Positions 24,771-32,335 of a DNA stretch of 64,000 bases are shown here, piece after piece. Under the pieces are notes generated by a model, which worked only from the letters and a program-made list of their open reading frames with translations, was not told where the DNA came from and did not search any database. The stretch spans positions 1-64,000 of the forward strand of contig JAPLKL010000008.1 in the NCBI GenBank assembly GCA_026388095.1. The letters are read 5' to 3'. The stretch comes from Elusimicrobiota bacterium. Its GTDB lineage: Bacteria; Elusimicrobiota; Elusimicrobia; UBA1565; UBA9628. Each line of letters starts with the position of its first letter. The first letter of the stretch is position 1. Both the position numbers and the translations under genes were made by a program.

Positions 24771-25454
24771 ATGGACCCGAGCATCGCGCCCACCGTCTTT
24801 TACGAGGACAACCACGTCATCGTGGTGTACAAGCCCGCCGGCGTTCTGGTCCAAGGCGATGCCAGCAACGAGCCCACGCTCATGGACGCGGTCAAGCTCT
24901 GGCTCGCCAAGAAGTATGACAAGCCGGGCAAGGTGTTTTTGGGTCTGGTGCAGCGCCTCGACCGGCCCGTGTGCGGCGTCATACTCTTCGCCCGGACTTC
25001 CAAAGCGGCCTCCCGGCTCTCCGAGCAGATCCGCGCGCGCACAATCGAAAAGACCTACCGCGCCATGGTCGAGGGCACTGTGGAGCCGGAAAGCCTGCGG
25101 CTGACGCACTGGCTCTCGGAAGACGACGGCTTCGTGACCGCCCACGACGAGCCAGGCCCGGACCGCAAGGAAGCCAGGCTCGGCCTGCGCGTGCTGCGCC
25201 GCGACAAGGCTACCACGCTGCTTGAGATCGACCTAGAGACCGGACGCAAGCATCAGATCCGCGTCCAACTGGCGCGGGCCGGGCATCCCATAGTCGGCGA
25301 CTCGCGCTACGGCGCGCGCCTGCCTTGGCCGCGGCCCGGCATCGCTCTCGCGGCTGTGCGCCTGCGCTTCAAGCATCCGACCCAAGACCGCGAGTTGTCC
25401 ATCGAGCTGCCCGCTGAACTCGACCCTCTGCGTGGGTGCGCCGAAAATTTGTAG
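24771..25454 (+). CDS. RluA-family pseudouridine synthase, last codons replaced by an insertion
   Basis: A 227-residue RluA/RluC-type enzyme that isomerises uridine to pseudouridine in rRNA or tRNA. The catalytic aspartate is in QRLDRPVCGVILFARTS (about 62-78), and GRKHQIRVQLARAGHPIVGD is the second conserved block. There is no S4 domain. The 3' end is altered: after ELDPL the frame runs into the terminal inverted repeat of the element at 25434 and ends RGCAENL. If the element and one 7-bp repeat are removed, the frame reads ELDPLRR-stop. The change touches only the extreme C-terminus, so activity is probably kept. Confidence 0.92.
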   Translation: MDPSIAPTVFYEDNHVIVVYKPAGVLVQGDASNEPTLMDAVKLWLAKKYDKPGKVFLGLVQRLDRPVCGVILFARTSKAASRLSEQIRARTIEKTYRAMVEGTVEPESLRLTHWLSEDDGFVTAHDEPGPDRKEARLGLRVLRRDKATTLLEIDLETGRKHQIRVQLARAGHPIVGDSRYGARLPWPRPGIALAAVRLRFKHPTQDRELSIELPAELDPLRGCAENL

Positions 25455-25510
25455 GTAGCCGCCAGACCGGGCGCCCGGAATTGCGCGCCCGGCAATCTCC
25501 CGTGGGGGTC

Positions 25511-25612
25511 CCTCCCTTGGTCCGTTGCTTTGCTGCAACTTCCCTCCCCAACGCAACGATATAGGGCATCTATTCCGAACCGTGTTGCTTGGGAGCAACG
25601 GACCAAGGGAGG
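25511..25612. repeat. Internal 19-bp perfect inverted repeat of the XRE element
   Basis: CCTCCCTTGGTCCGTTGCT (25511-25529) and its exact complement (25594-25612) enclose 64 bases. Each arm also takes part in a small local hairpin: GTTGC/GCAAC on the left and GTTGCT/AGCAAC on the right. The repeat lies 50 bases upstream of the XRE gene and could be its operator or a structural part of the element. Confidence 0.8.
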
Positions 25613-25662
25613 CAAGGCTCGGCGGGTGGGAACTTTTTCGGGGGTCATCTCGTAAGTATAGT

Positions 25663-25878
25663 ATGGATTCCCAAGGGACGGTGCGTCGCATGGCGACATC
25701 GCTCAAAGAGCTGCGGCTGGACCGCGGAATCTCCCAGCGGCAGCTTGCCGATCAAGCCGGCGTCAACGCTTCGGTCGTCCATCGGGCCGAGCGGGGCGAG
25801 GACGCCAAGCTCTCGACCTGGGGCAAGCTCTTTGCGCGGGCAATCGCCGTTTCTATTGACCGCTTGACGAGGGTGTAA
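25663..25878 (+). CDS. XRE-family helix-turn-helix protein
   Basis: A 71-residue protein that is almost entirely one XRE/Cro-type HTH: LKELRLDRGISQRQLADQAG, VNASVVHRAERGEDAKLSTW and LFARAIAVSIDRL match helices 1-5. It should bind DNA as a dimer. ATG 25663 is the first start after the TAAGTATAGTATGG promoter-like stretch; ATG 25690 (MATSLKELR) is equally possible. It is the only gene of the 476-bp element and ends directly before the right terminal repeat. Whether it represses the element or host genes is unknown. There is no toxin partner beside it. Confidence 0.82.
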   Translation: MDSQGTVRRMATSLKELRLDRGISQRQLADQAGVNASVVHRAERGEDAKLSTWGKLFARAIAVSIDRLTRV

Positions 25879-25981
25879 GGCCGGCTACCTACAAATTTTC
25901 GGCGCACCCCTCTGCGCCGATAGCCGCGTCACCGCGGCGGCGGTTTGCTATCATAGCCGTAATCCAATCCTCGGAGGCGCC

Positions 25982-26575
25982 ATGAAAGCTTTAGCCGCCG
26001 TGCTCGGAAGCATCCTCGTCCTGGCTTTGCTCATAGGCCTGTGGGCCATGTCCGCTTACAACGGCCTGGTCACCAACCAGGAGGCGGTCAACGGCGCCTG
26101 GGGCCAGGTGGAGAACGTGTACCAGCGCCGCATGGACCTGGTCCCCAACCTGGTCGAGACGGTCAAGGGCGCGGCCGGCTTCGAGAAGTCCACGCTGACC
26201 GCGGTGGTGGACGCCCGCGCCCGGGTGGGCAGCCTCACCGTGGACAAGTCGGTGCTCAACGACCCCGCCCAGTTCAAGAAGTTCGCCGCGGCGCAGGGCG
26301 AGCTCAGCGGCGCCTTGAGCCGCCTGCTGGCCGTGGCCGAGAACTACCCCAGCCTCAAGGCCACGGAGAACTTCCGCGACCTGCAGGTCCAACTGGAGGG
26401 CACGGAGAACCGCATCGCGGTGGAGCGCCGCGCTTTCAACGAGGCGGTCATCGCCTACAACGTGACGGTGCGCCGCGTGCCCGCCAGCATCGTGGCCGGC
26501 CTGGCCGGTTTCAAGGAGCGCCCCTATTTCGAGGCCGAGCCCGAAGCCAAGAAGGCCCCCCAGGTGCGCTTCTAG
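25982..26575 (+). CDS. lemA: LemA family protein
   Basis: A 197-residue LemA protein: one N-terminal transmembrane helix (VLGSILVLALLIGLWAM) followed by the family block YNGLVTNQEAVNGAWGQVEN, RRMDLVPNLVETVKGAA and a long coiled helical bundle with AVAENYPSLKATENFRDLQ and RRAFNEAVIAYNV. Function is unclear; it is anchored in the inner membrane and is typically encoded with TPM-domain proteins, as here. It opens a three-gene operon (lemA, TPM, TPM) with 6- and -4-base spacing. A good RBS (CGGAGG) precedes it. Confidence 0.95.
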   Translation: MKALAAVLGSILVLALLIGLWAMSAYNGLVTNQEAVNGAWGQVENVYQRRMDLVPNLVETVKGAAGFEKSTLTAVVDARARVGSLTVDKSVLNDPAQFKKFAAAQGELSGALSRLLAVAENYPSLKATENFRDLQVQLEGTENRIAVERRAFNEAVIAYNVTVRRVPASIVAGLAGFKERPYFEAEPEAKKAPQVRF

Positions 26576-26581
26576 CCCGCC

Positions 26582-27250
26582 ATGGGGACCTCCGAGCGGA
26601 TCAAGGCTCTGCTGGGCCCAGACGGGCTCAAGCGCATAGAAAGCGCCGTGGCCCGGGCCGAGGCCGGGACCTCCGGCCAGATCGCGACCTATATCGCCTG
26701 GCAGAGCGACTCCTATCCGGAAGCGCCCTGGAAAGGCGCGGCCTTGGGCGCGGCGGCCGCCTGCCTGGCCCTCTTCCTCGCGGACTGGAGAGAGCCCCTC
26801 TGGCAGCCCCTGCGCAACCTGCTCGCCGCGGTGCTGGCCGGCTGCGCTTTGGGCGCGGCGGCCGGCCGCTTCGTGCCGGCCCTGCGGCGGCGGCTGGCCG
26901 GAGCCCAGCGCCTTTCGGCCATGGTGCATCGCCGGGCCGAGGAGGTCTTCCTGCACCATGAGCTCTTCAAGACCCAGAAGCGCACCGGCATCCTGATCTT
27001 CGTGAGCCTCTTCGAGCGCCGCGCCGTGGTGGTGGCGGACTCCGGGATCAACGCCAAGGTCGGCCCCGGAGACTGGGACCGGGCCGTGTCCCGGGTCATC
27101 GAGAGCGCGGCCGGGGCCAGCCTGGCCGAGGGCATGGAGCACGCGGTCGCGCACTGCCATGATCTTCTGCTCAAGGCCGGGTTCCAGGCCGAGCCCGGCG
27201 CGCGCAACGAGCTCAGCGACAAGCCCCTGATCGATGGGGAGGGCGCGTGA
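26582..27250 (+). CDS. TPM-domain membrane protein
   Basis: A 222-residue protein with a split layout. The N-terminal part contains two hydrophobic helices (AALGAAAACLALFLA, NLLAAVLAGCALGAAAG) set between TPM-domain elements (IESAVARAEAGTSGQIATYIAW and RTGILIFVSLFERRAVVVADSGINAKVGPGDW). TPM domains are thought to act in membrane-associated quality control. The same architecture appears in the second TPM protein of many lemA operons. It overlaps the next gene by four bases. The original enzymatic role, if any, is unknown. Confidence 0.88.
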   Translation: MGTSERIKALLGPDGLKRIESAVARAEAGTSGQIATYIAWQSDSYPEAPWKGAALGAAAACLALFLADWREPLWQPLRNLLAAVLAGCALGAAAGRFVPALRRRLAGAQRLSAMVHRRAEEVFLHHELFKTQKRTGILIFVSLFERRAVVVADSGINAKVGPGDWDRAVSRVIESAAGASLAEGMEHAVAHCHDLLLKAGFQAEPGARNELSDKPLIDGEGA

Positions 27251-28188
27251 TCCGCCGCGCCTGGGCCTTGGCGCTGGTCCTGCTGGCCGCCGCGCCGGCC
27301 GCTGCCCTGGACGTGCCCTACCTCGACGGCCGGGTCAGCGACCAGGCCGGCATCCTGAGCCCCAGCGCGGTCAAGGAGATCTCCGCGCAGCTGGCCGAGC
27401 ACGAGCGCAAGACCGGCAACCAGATCGCGGTGCTGACCGTCCCCTCCTTGGAGGGCGAGGCGCTGGAGGATTTCTCGGTGCGCGTGGCCAAGACCTGGAA
27501 GCTCGGTCAGAAGGGCAAGGACAACGGCATCCTCCTGCTGGTCGCGCCCCAGGACCGCAAGATGCGCATCGAGGTGGGCTACGGCTTGGAGGCGACCTTG
27601 CCCGACGCGCTGGCCGGCCGCATCATCCGCGACGAGATCACCCCCCCCTTCCGGCACCAGGACTACGACGGCGGCATCCGGGCCGGGGTCTCGGCCATAC
27701 TGGGGACCTTGGAGGGCTCCTATGAGCCTAAGGCGCCGGAGCGCGCCGCCTCGACCAGCGGCGGCGGCTTGACGCCGGACATGGACCCGGTCATGCGCAT
27801 CCTGATCGGAGCCTTCGTCTTCGGCATACTGGGCCTGTTCACCGCCATCGGCATCCTCATCCCGGACGCGACCGGCTGGTTCTTGTACTTCTTCCTCATC
27901 CCCTTCTGGGCGATGTTCCCCATCGTGATCCTCGGCCCCCGCGGCGCGCTGGCCACCTTGACCTGCCACCTGGTGGGCTTCCCCCTGCTGAGGCTGCTGC
28001 TGCCGCGCACCGACTGGGGCAAGCGCGTGGCCAGCCACATCCACACCACGGGCGGCGGCTGCCACGGCTCCAGCTATTCCAGCGGCTGGGGCTGCTCCTC
28101 CGGCGGCGGAGGCTTCTCCAGCGGCGGGGGCGGCTTCTCCGGCGGCGGCGGCAGCTTCGGCGGCGGCGGCGCCTCCGGGTCCTGGTGA
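27247..28188 (+). CDS. TPM-domain protein (YgcG family) with Gly/Ser-rich tail
   Basis: A 313-residue protein with a signal peptide (WALALVLLAAAPAAAL) and a periplasmic TPM domain that begins DVPYLDGRVSDQAGILSP and contains NQIAVLTVPSLEGEALEDFSVRVAKTW reduced to its core KTGNQIAVLTVPSLEGE, and RIEVGYGLEATLPDALAGRI. Two or more transmembrane helices follow (about 180-240). A Cys-containing segment (GGGCHGSSYSSGWGCSSGG) opens the low-complexity Gly/Ser tail, typical of YgcG proteins. It is the last gene of the lemA operon. The MITE-like element begins 12 bases after its stop. Confidence 0.93.
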   Translation: MIRRAWALALVLLAAAPAAALDVPYLDGRVSDQAGILSPSAVKEISAQLAEHERKTGNQIAVLTVPSLEGEALEDFSVRVAKTWKLGQKGKDNGILLLVAPQDRKMRIEVGYGLEATLPDALAGRIIRDEITPPFRHQDYDGGIRAGVSAILGTLEGSYEPKAPERAASTSGGGLTPDMDPVMRILIGAFVFGILGLFTAIGILIPDATGWFLYFFLIPFWAMFPIVILGPRGALATLTCHLVGFPLLRLLLPRTDWGKRVASHIHTTGGGCHGSSYSSGWGCSSGGGGFSSGGGGFSGGGGSFGGGGASGSW

Positions 28189-28199
28189 TCGGCTAGCCG

Positions 28200-28630
28200 C
28201 AATGCCGGTCACTTAAGGTCCGCTTCCGTCGGCCGCTGCCGTTAAGACCCTCGGAACCCCGTGGGGGTTCCGAGGCCGGCGCGACGATATTCCTCTGTCG
28301 CGCCGACCCTATGAGGATTCTGAGTGCTGGGTCACTTCCCGATCCCTTGGATCTTCATGAAGTTGCGCGCGCAGGCGGAATGGGGCGCGCGCGGCTCGCG
28401 GCGCCAAGCGCCGCGAGCGCAGGAAGAGAGAGTAATGGGCCGAAGTATCAGTGATCGGATGGCGACCTGAAATGGTGATTCTATTTATGAAATAACGATA
28501 AATTCAGCAATACCTCCAGCGCTGGAGGTGGCGGGGCTAGAAGTGATGGAAAAATATGAAAAATTGGCACATCGAGTCGCCGTCTTCCGTCATAGCACAA
28601 AAACTGCGTGCCGATAAGTGACCGGCATTG
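28200..28630. mobile_element. MITE-like element, copy 1 (431 bp)
   Basis: The ends are the 16-bp inverted repeat CAATGCCGGTCACTTA. It is flanked on both sides by the 10-bp palindrome CGGCTAGCCG (28190-28199, 28631-28640), a target duplication centred on CTAG. The interior has two hairpins (CTCGGAACCCC/GGGGTTCCGAG and GGCGCGAC/GTCGCGCC) and an A/T-rich right half with CCTCCAGCGCTGGAGG. No gene is visible. It is nearly identical to the copy at 54021 except for about 47 extra bases. The right duplication contains the stop codon of the next gene. Confidence 0.85.
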
Positions 28631-28633
28631 CGG

Positions 28634-29422
28634 CTAGCCGCCCTTGAGGTCCTCGCGCCAGCGCCTCTCCAGCATGGTCAGGTCCGGAAACGCCGTCCCA
28701 TAGGCTCGGCGCAGGGCCTCCTCCAAGGGCAGCCCCCGGCGCAGGCCATCGCACAGGTCGAAGAACAGCCCGCCCGGGAACCGCCGCATCAAGAAGCGCA
28801 CCAGGCTGTAGGCCTGGATGTACCAATCCGAGACGCTGCGCGCCTCATGGGCGTCGTCCTGATAGTCGAAGGCCAGGAACTCCGGCAAAGGCCGCATGCG
28901 CTTGGCCGCCCGCTCCGGGTCGAACGGGCGGTCCTGGTCCAGACCGTAGTCCCACTCCATGTTGACCGCGACGCCTTCAGTGAGCCAGCGCGGGGCGTGT
29001 CCGGCCGCAGAACCGGACGAGGCGGCCAAGAAAAAATCGTCGAAGAACAGGTGCCCCAGCTCATGGGCCAGGATGCGGCGCAGGTCCGGGCTCTGGAAGG
29101 CGGAGATCCGGCGCCGGGCGAGGTCCACCTGCGCGGCGGTCCAGGGCTTGACTCCGGGCTGGGCCCGGTAGGAGTCGGAGCTCTTATACAAATACAGCTC
29201 TATCTTGGCGTCCTTGGCCCAGGGAGAGAATAGGACGAGGTCGAGGGATACCTTGGCGTGCAGGCCCTCGAGCTCGTTGAGCAGTCCCTCAGGGGGATAG
29301 AAGGCTTCGCTGTAAACGGTGAAATGCTCGGAGTCCACGCGCTGGAACTCGGGAGGCTCGGCGGCCGAGGCCGCCAGAGTTCCGGCGCCGAGCGTGAGCC
29401 CCAACAGACAGCCCCAGATCAT
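28634..29422 (-). CDS. Peptidase MA-like secreted metallopeptidase
   Basis: A 262-residue protein with a signal peptide (IWGCLLGLTLGAGTLAASA). It contains a gluzincin site: the zinc-binding helix RRILAHELGHLFFDD (HExxH as HELGH) and, some 28 residues on, WLTEGVAV, whose Glu is the likely third ligand. VDSEHFTVYSEAF at the N-terminus is the usual lead-in of the peptidase MA family. It should be a periplasmic or secreted zinc protease; the substrate is unknown. It overlaps the SGNH hydrolase gene by four bases (ATGA). Its TAG stop lies in the CTAG centre of the MITE target duplication. Confidence 0.85.
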   Translation of the reverse strand: MIWGCLLGLTLGAGTLAASAAEPPEFQRVDSEHFTVYSEAFYPPEGLLNELEGLHAKVSLDLVLFSPWAKDAKIELYLYKSSDSYRAQPGVKPWTAAQVDLARRRISAFQSPDLRRILAHELGHLFFDDFFLAASSGSAAGHAPRWLTEGVAVNMEWDYGLDQDRPFDPERAAKRMRPLPEFLAFDYQDDAHEARSVSDWYIQAYSLVRFLMRRFPGGLFFDLCDGLRRGLPLEEALRRAYGTAFPDLTMLERRWREDLKGG

Positions 29423-30198
29423 CGCTGCCCGCGGCCCGCCGGGGCGAACACGCTCTCCTGGGCGGCCTTCTGGAGGACGCGGGCGACGGCGGGGTCCAGG
29501 CCGAGGGGGCTGGCGCCGAGCGCCCCTTTGCGCAGCAGGGCCGAGTAGAAGACGCAGGCGGCCAGGTAGGTGCCGGCGGCCGAGGGATGTACGCCGTCGC
29601 CGTCATAGAGCTCGATCTCGGGATGGGCATGCCGGACGCGGCTCCAGGCCGTGCCGACCGGGGCCAGGACCGCGGAGGTCCGCGCGGCCAGGCGGTCGAA
29701 AGTCCAAGTGATGCGCCGCTGCTGGCTCTCGTAGGTGCAGACCGCGGGTATGGCCTTGCAGTTCTCGCTGTCCCCGCTCTTGCGGCCCCAGGCGGCGAAG
29801 AACACGGTCTTGGCCCGGGGGTTGGCGGCGTGGATGAGCCCATCGAGGCGCACCGCGTAGGGGACCGTCTCAGCGTCTATCTGGGAGTCGTCGAAGCCGG
29901 GCATTTGGCTCTGCTCCTGGAGCACGACGAAGTCCCAGGGGCGGGCCTTGATCTTGGCCAAAGATTGCTCGTCCCGGGCATGGTCCATGAGGCGATAGCC
30001 GCCCTTGACGGAGGCGTCCGCGGCCACGGTGTCGCCGAAGGAGCGGGCCACAGCGGTCAGCGTGCCGGGCAGGTCGTTGACGGAGGTGTAGCTGTTGCCA
30101 AGGAAAAGGACCTGGAGTGGGGCGGGGGCCTCCCCTGACCGAGCATCGGTCACGGCCCAGAGGGCCGCGAGGAGGATAAGCCGGAGCAATAGTCTCAT
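29419..30198 (-). CDS. Secreted SGNH/GDSL-type hydrolase
   Basis: A 259-residue protein with a signal peptide (LLLRLILLAALWAVTDA). The SGNH blocks are present: block I FLGNSYTSVNDLP with the nucleophile Ser, VVLQEQSQMP in the middle, FFAAWGRKSGD, and block V DGDGVHPSAAGTYLAA with the catalytic Asp and His. Such enzymes deacylate or deacetylate carbohydrates, lipids or peptidoglycan outside the cytoplasm. It is the first gene of a two-gene unit with the peptidase at 28634. The gap to the divergent lipoprotein gene at 30270 is 71 bases. Confidence 0.88.
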   Translation of the reverse strand: MRLLLRLILLAALWAVTDARSGEAPAPLQVLFLGNSYTSVNDLPGTLTAVARSFGDTVAADASVKGGYRLMDHARDEQSLAKIKARPWDFVVLQEQSQMPGFDDSQIDAETVPYAVRLDGLIHAANPRAKTVFFAAWGRKSGDSENCKAIPAVCTYESQQRRITWTFDRLAARTSAVLAPVGTAWSRVRHAHPEIELYDGDGVHPSAAGTYLAACVFYSALLRKGALGASPLGLDPAVARVLQKAAQESVFAPAGRGQR

Positions 30199-30269
30199 GA
30201 CGAGTCATTATATCGCACTTATGCTCCGGCAGGTTTGACAGGGCGGCGGCGCAATGGTAGATTCAGGCC

Positions 30270-31262
30270 ATGCGGCACTGCATCCTGATTCTGCTTTCCG
30301 CCGCCTCTTTGTCGGGCTGCCAGGAGCAGATGACCTTCGGAGACCTGGACCGCAAGCTGGGCGTGGGCGAGCTCTGCGCGGCCCTGCGCAAAGGCGACCC
30401 CGCCGCTGCCGCCGTGCCTCTGGAGCCGGCCCCAGGCATCAGGCCCTCCATCCCGGGCTTGGCCCAGGCGCTCCTCGGCCATAAAGACGAGCCCTTCCGC
30501 GACGTCGCGCCCTTGCGCATCTTCGAAGCCCTGCCCAGGGACCAGGGCCCCATCGAGTCCTGCGCCCCCGGAAACTTCACCATGAGCGGCGACGAGATCA
30601 CCAAGGAGATGTACCTGGAGTATCCCCGCTCGCGGCAGACGATCACCTTGCGCTACCGGGCCGCCACCTCTCCGCGGCTCAAGTCATTCGTGGTCGGCGG
30701 CATGGAGTCGCGCAGCCCGGGCCAAGCCCCGCCCGACGCGGAGGCGAAAAGGGTGGCCAGGTTCGTTGAGAATCTCGACCGGCTGGAGAAGGGCCTGCCG
30801 GTCGAAAAGGAGCCGGTGGACGCCGGGCAGAGCCAGGCGCCCCGGCCGGGGCCGCGCTTTGTGGGAGAGTCGGACCGGGCCTACAACGATTGGTCCGCGC
30901 TGGAGAAGCGCTTCCTGGCCGGCTTGCGTTCCGCGGACTCCAACGAGTGGGCGGCGGTGCAAGCCGACGCGGCGGCCTTGACGCTGCAGACGCGGACGAT
31001 GCTCGACCATCTGGCGCAGGACACGGCCAAGCCTGCAGGGCCGGCCAGCAGAAGGCCGGCCTATTACGCCCAGGCCAAGGTCTACGCCGAGTCCTTGGAC
31101 CGGTGCGCCACCCAGCTGTTGGAGATGTCGCAGAAGATGCAGGGCCGCTCGACTCGACCGGACTCCTATCCGGATGCCGCGCTCGTTGCCGACATGGAGA
31201 GGCACAATGCCCTGAAGCTGGAGCTGCAGCGGCAGACCTTCGCTTTGCGCGACGCGCGGTGA
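30270..31262 (+). CDS. Lipoprotein of unknown function
   Basis: A 330-residue protein with a lipoprotein signal (CILILLSAASLSGC; lipobox LSGC with Cys at residue 17), so it should be anchored to a membrane by Lgt/LspA processing. The mature part is hydrophilic and Pro-rich in the middle, with a helical C-terminal half (WSALEKRFLAGLRSADSNEW, ALKLELQRQTFALRDAR). No known domain was recognised. The next gene, a DUF4384 protein, starts 41 bases downstream after its own TATATAAT-like box, so joint function is possible but not certain. Confidence 0.75.
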   Translation: MRHCILILLSAASLSGCQEQMTFGDLDRKLGVGELCAALRKGDPAAAAVPLEPAPGIRPSIPGLAQALLGHKDEPFRDVAPLRIFEALPRDQGPIESCAPGNFTMSGDEITKEMYLEYPRSRQTITLRYRAATSPRLKSFVVGGMESRSPGQAPPDAEAKRVARFVENLDRLEKGLPVEKEPVDAGQSQAPRPGPRFVGESDRAYNDWSALEKRFLAGLRSADSNEWAAVQADAAALTLQTRTMLDHLAQDTAKPAGPASRRPAYYAQAKVYAESLDRCATQLLEMSQKMQGRSTRPDSYPDAALVADMERHNALKLELQRQTFALRDAR

Positions 31263-31303
31263 GCAGGCTTTATATAATACCAGCCGGACCCAGAGGTGAA
31301 CAC

Positions 31304-32326
31304 ATGAAACTCTCCTTCAAGACCTGCCTAGCCGCCGCGGCCTTGCTGGCCGCGGGCTGGACCGCCGCGTCCGCCGCCGACGAAGCCAAGGACTCTTTGC
31401 CGGACGCCGCGTCCCAGCTCGCGGCCGGACTGCTCTCCCAGGCCTCGTCTTTGCGGGGCAAGAGCGTGGCCGTCGGTGAGATCGCGCCCCCGCAGGGTGG
31501 CCCCACCGAGCTCTCGGTGCGGTGCGCCGAGGCCCTGGAGGCCGCCTTGATGCTCCCGGCCAAGGGGCGGGAGCTCAAGGTGCTCGACCGCCGCAACCTG
31601 GAGTCCTTGGCCAAGGAGTGGGAGCTCGACAACAAGGGCTTCATCGAGGATTCCACCGCCAAGCAGGCCGGCAAGCTGCTGGGCGTAGACGTCCTGCTGC
31701 TGGGCAAGTACGCGTTCCCGGAGAAGAAGCTCATCGAGCTGCGCGCCTCTTTGGTGGACACCGAGTCCGGGCAGATCCTGGCCGCGGCCACGTCTTTGGT
31801 CAAGGCCGACAAGCGCCTGCGCGCGGCGAGCGAGAAGCTCGCGCCCGAGCCGGCGGCCAAGGCCGCGCCCCGGCCCGGCAAGGCCGAGCCGCTCAAGGTC
31901 GAGGTCTGGACCGATAAGACCGAGTACAAACCCGGAGAGAAGTTCCGGGTCAGCGTGAAGGCCAACCAGGACTGCCATCTGACCCTCATCGACGTGGGCA
32001 CCAGCGGCTCGGTCAGCGTCATCTTCCCCAACCATCAGGCCCCGGACAACGCGGTCAAGGCGGGCGTGACCTACACCATACCGGACCCGGCCGCGGGCTT
32101 CGAGTTCGAGGTGAGCGGCCCGGCGGGCAGGGAGCTGGTGCGCGCCATCGCCTCGCATGAGCCGGCCGTGGACCTGGCCGACGCGGTGGGCAAGACCACG
32201 GCCGAGAGTCCCTTCGCCGAGCTCAAGGATGAGGCCCCGGCCCTGACCCGGGACATCCACGTGAAGGCCAAGAAGGCCAAGCCCGGAGAGTGGAGCGAGG
32301 CGGTCCTGCAGCTGAAGATCCGTTAG
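31304..32326 (+). CDS. Secreted CsgG/FlgO-like plus DUF4384 protein
   Basis: A 340-residue protein with a signal peptide (LAAAALLAAGWTAASAAD). The N-terminal half has a CsgG/FlgO-like fold (GKSVAVGEI, LKVLDRRNLESLAKEWEL, GKLLGVDVLLLGKYAF). After an Ala/Pro linker comes a DUF4384 domain, KVEVWTDKTEYKPGEKFRVS and DCHLTLIDVGTSGSVSVIFP, about residues 205-300. DUF4384 is often found fused to or beside caspase-like and CHAT proteases. Here a CHAT protein is encoded immediately downstream, convergent, with nine bases between them. The start follows a TATAAT box (about 31272) and the RBS GAGGTGA. Confidence 0.85.
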   Translation: MKLSFKTCLAAAALLAAGWTAASAADEAKDSLPDAASQLAAGLLSQASSLRGKSVAVGEIAPPQGGPTELSVRCAEALEAALMLPAKGRELKVLDRRNLESLAKEWELDNKGFIEDSTAKQAGKLLGVDVLLLGKYAFPEKKLIELRASLVDTESGQILAAATSLVKADKRLRAASEKLAPEPAAKAAPRPGKAEPLKVEVWTDKTEYKPGEKFRVSVKANQDCHLTLIDVGTSGSVSVIFPNHQAPDNAVKAGVTYTIPDPAAGFEFEVSGPAGRELVRAIASHEPAVDLADAVGKTTAESPFAELKDEAPALTRDIHVKAKKAKPGEWSEAVLQLKIR

Positions 32327-32335
32327 CGCGCGGCT

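Larger units (their letters stand above)
25434..25909. mobile_element. 476-bp inverted-repeat element carrying an XRE regulator
   Basis: The ends are perfect 28-bp inverted repeats (25434-25461 and 25882-25909, outer end GGGTGCGCCGAAAATTT). Direct repeats CTCTGCG flank it at 25426-25432 and 25910-25916, with T against C as a possible eighth base. Removing the element plus one repeat restores a natural stop codon for the upstream gene, which is strong evidence of insertion. Inside are a second, 19-bp inverted repeat and one small helix-turn-helix gene. No transposase is encoded, so it is non-autonomous or mobilised in trans. Confidence 0.85.

Noticed and set aside
31328-32260. 310-codon ORF antisense to the DUF4384 gene
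   Set aside because: It has no family features, while the sense frame has a signal peptide, RBS and two domains.
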